13,327 nucleotides of DNA. Origin: JBLNCE01 sp050260415. GTDB lineage: Bacteria > Bacillota > UBA4882 > JAAYXC01. A program made the position numbers and the translations under genes. The stretch lies in the NCBI GenBank assembly GCA_050260415.1, contig JBLNCE010000113.1, positions 1 through 13,327 on the forward strand. The letters are read 5' to 3'. Positions 11,480-13,327 of the stretch are shown here, piece after piece (position 1 is the first letter of the stretch; each line of letters begins with the position of its first letter). The notes beneath the pieces are model-generated. The model was not told the origin of the DNA, did not search any database, and saw only the letters and a program-made list of their open reading frames with translations.

Positions 11480-13327
11480 TTATGCAGCCATCGCAGCCTT
11501 TCGTACCGCTTCCAGCGTGCGTAGAAGCTCGTCGATCTGCGCTGAATTGAACAGGCTGTCCGGCCCCCGCGGCGCAATATCTGTGAACGGTGACTCATAG
11601 AGCCGATCTGGTTCAACAATGCCGTGTTCCGTCAAGTGATCCACGACGAGGTTGATGAACTCGATCTGGTTAGCTGTTAGCGATTTGCCCGCGATGAAGC
11701 CCGCCAGGGCTTCCTTGGCCGCGCCGCGATCCATCCCCACGAGAGAGCGCACGAAGAGTCCCAGCCCCTGCGATTCGTTCACCGCGCGGAGCATATCATC
11801 AGGGTTGCCTATCCCGCTCTCGGCAAGCATCCGCTCCAGTTCGGCCAGGTCGGTCGTTGTGAGCGGCTTGTTCTTTCGCAGCTTCTCGATGGCGGCGTGA
11901 TCCAGGTGCTCGCGCAGGAAAGCGCGTGCTTTGGCGAGAAACTTGACATAGTCGGTCCCGGTGGTGAAACCCGGCAAATCGACGTCGATCTCTTCGCCCC
12001 TCAAGTCTTCGAAATCAGTATAAATGGGTTTTCGTTGCCGTTTGTCGATCAACTGCACCAGGTTCCGCAGCCGGCGCCGGAGGATCTCCAGCATCGGAAT
12101 GGTTGCATCCCGCCACCACTCATCATCTTGTACTTCCTGGATCAGCGCTATCTGCTCCCGCACCATCGGAATGGCGGACTTCTCCTCCAGGAGCCCGGCG
12201 ATCTGCTTGACCTTGTCGCGCAGGCGCGCAAAGCCTGGTTCGGAGCGGAGCATGGCGAGTTGAAGGTTCAAGACCAGCAGATCAAAGCGCTTGGCTTCCT
12301 CGTTCTCCGGGTCGAGCTCCGATGGCAGGCCGGCCACCTCGTGCGCCAGCTCGGTCAGCGCCTCCGGGGGCAATACGGTCCAGGCCTCGGGCTTAGCGTA
12401 TTTCTCCACCAGTCGCCGCCGCGGGCGGACCACGAAGTTGTCGAGATTCATCGCCGCGACCTCGCAACAGAGCAAACCGGCGGCCGACCGCCGCACTCCA
12501 CTTTCTGTCTCCGGATCACCGTAGTCGACCAAGGACTCCCCGCTAATGCCTGGCTTGGGTCCGGGATCCTTCTTATCGAGCTCCGCGATTAGTTCCAGCC
12601 GCGATTTGAAGAGCCGCTTGCCAAGCGATTCGGCCAGCGATCCCTCGTCGGCCGGAATGGGCTGGCTGAAGTACTCCAGGTTCTGGCAGTAGTCGAAGAG
12701 GTAGAAGAATTCCTTGTGCCGGTCCGGTCCAAACAGGTCGTTGCAGAGACGCGTGCCGCGGCCTACCATCTGCCAGAACTTGGTCTTCGAGCGTACCAGC
12801 TTGAAAAAGACCAGGTTCACTACCTCCGGCACGTCGATGCCGGTATCGAGCATGTCCACGGAGACGGCTATGTGCGGGGGTTTAACCTTGTTCGAGAAAT
12901 TGTCGATCAGGCTCTGGGCATACTCCGTCTCGTATGTGATGATGCGGGCGAACTCGCCCTTATAGTGCGGGTAGTTCGCATCGAAGCGCTCGGCGATGAA
13001 CTTGGCGTGATCCCGGTTCTTGGCGAAGATAATGGTCTTGCCCAGCCGGTCGCCGCCCGCGACCTTGAGCCCCCGGGTCATCAGGTGCTCCAGCACCTTG
13101 TCCACGGTGTCCTTGTTAAAGAGCCATTTATTGACCGCCTCGGCCTCGACCCGGTCGGGCACGCCGCCCTCCTCGTCCCACTCCAGCGCATCCCATTGAT
13201 CCTTCTCATCCTCGGGGAGCTCATCGTACTTGATCCCCTCGCGTTGAAACTTAAGCGGCACCGAGACGGCCTTCGGCGGCACCAGGTACCCGTCGCGCAC
13301 GGCCTCCTCCAGCGAGTAGGCGTCGGT
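11480..13327 (-). CDS. hsdR: Type I restriction enzyme R subunit (HsdR, EcoEI-like), C-terminal part
   Basis: 615 residues are visible and the 5' end lies beyond the right edge; the frame is open to 13327 (TDAYSLEEAVRDGYLVPP), so the GTG at 13298-13300 is not a start. HsdR is the ATP-driven translocase and nuclease of a type I restriction-modification complex with HsdM and HsdS. Visible are the second RecA-like domain with IIFAKNRDHAKFIAERF, motif V (SVDMLDTGIDVPEV) and motif VI (QMVGRGTRL), then FFYLFDYCQNLEYF and a helical C-terminal region of about 400 residues like that of EcoEI HsdR, which contacts the methylase. The nuclease domain and Walker A would lie outside. The C-terminus looks complete (VRKAAMAA). 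Confidence 0.9.
   Translation of the reverse strand, partial: TDAYSLEEAVRDGYLVPPKAVSVPLKFQREGIKYDELPEDEKDQWDALEWDEEGGVPDRVEAEAVNKWLFNKDTVDKVLEHLMTRGLKVAGGDRLGKTIIFAKNRDHAKFIAERFDANYPHYKGEFARIITYETEYAQSLIDNFSNKVKPPHIAVSVDMLDTGIDVPEVVNLVFFKLVRSKTKFWQMVGRGTRLCNDLFGPDRHKEFFYLFDYCQNLEYFSQPIPADEGSLAESLGKRLFKSRLELIAELDKKDPGPKPGISGESLVDYGDPETESGVRRSAAGLLCCEVAAMNLDNFVVRPRRRLVEKYAKPEAWTVLPPEALTELAHEVAGLPSELDPENEEAKRFDLLVLNLQLAMLRSEPGFARLRDKVKQIAGLLEEKSAIPMVREQIALIQEVQDDEWWRDATIPMLEILRRRLRNLVQLIDKRQRKPIYTDFEDLRGEEIDVDLPGFTTGTDYVKFLAKARAFLREHLDHAAIEKLRKNKPLTTTDLAELERMLAESGIGNPDDMLRAVNESQGLGLFVRSLVGMDRGAAKEALAGFIAGKSLTANQIEFINLVVDHLTEHGIVEPDRLYESPFTDIAPRGPDSLFNSAQIDELLRTLEAVRKAAMAA

Overview
The window is a GC-rich (about 60% by eye) bacterial accessory region in which every gene I accept lies on the minus strand, so transcription runs from high to low coordinates. 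It holds a type I restriction gene, a helicase / phospholipase D-like / DUF6361 gene trio, ADP-ribosylglycohydrolase (DraG-type) genes and HIRAN genes. Together these suggest a defence island on a bacterial chromosome. Dispersed GTAG-type REP hairpins and the low-complexity filler would fit a free-living anaerobe such as a Desulfobacterota member, but that assignment is a weak guess. I saw no tRNA, rRNA or CRISPR array.

Layout in transcription order. 13327-11480 is the C-terminal part of a type I restriction HsdR subunit, cut by the window edge. 11443-9401 is a decayed block: a broken DraG gene with an internal replacement and a frameshift, an 82-aa gene, a DraG C-terminal fragment, a 214-aa gene of unknown function with lower GC, and an intact small HIRAN gene. 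9324-9192 is a REP doublet. 9118-2532 is a tightly overlapping operon: DUF6361 protein, phospholipase D-like nuclease, 1075-aa SNF2-type helicase, then a small DUF7662-like protein. 2462-549 holds two intact DraG paralogues separated by a REP doublet that contains a nested double hairpin. 470-215 is a 5'-truncated HIRAN copy, followed by another REP doublet with a second double hairpin that reaches the left edge.

The main structural result is that the module DraG type B > DraG type A > HIRAN > REP doublet occurs twice in the same order and orientation, on either side of the trio. The left copy keeps both DraG genes and has a broken HIRAN. The right copy has broken DraG genes and keeps HIRAN. 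So one complete set of intact genes survives, split over two duplicated blocks.

The trio is probably an anti-phage or restriction-like system: a DNA translocase, a PLD-type nuclease and a DUF6361 accessory protein, made from overlapping reading frames. The DraG enzymes would remove ADP-ribose from a target, but no ADP-ribosyltransferase partner is visible. The second notable result is the pair of nested double hairpins (82-176 and 1527-1622). They share a 16-nt core around the apical loop while their stems differ and stay base-paired, which points to a structured repeat family.
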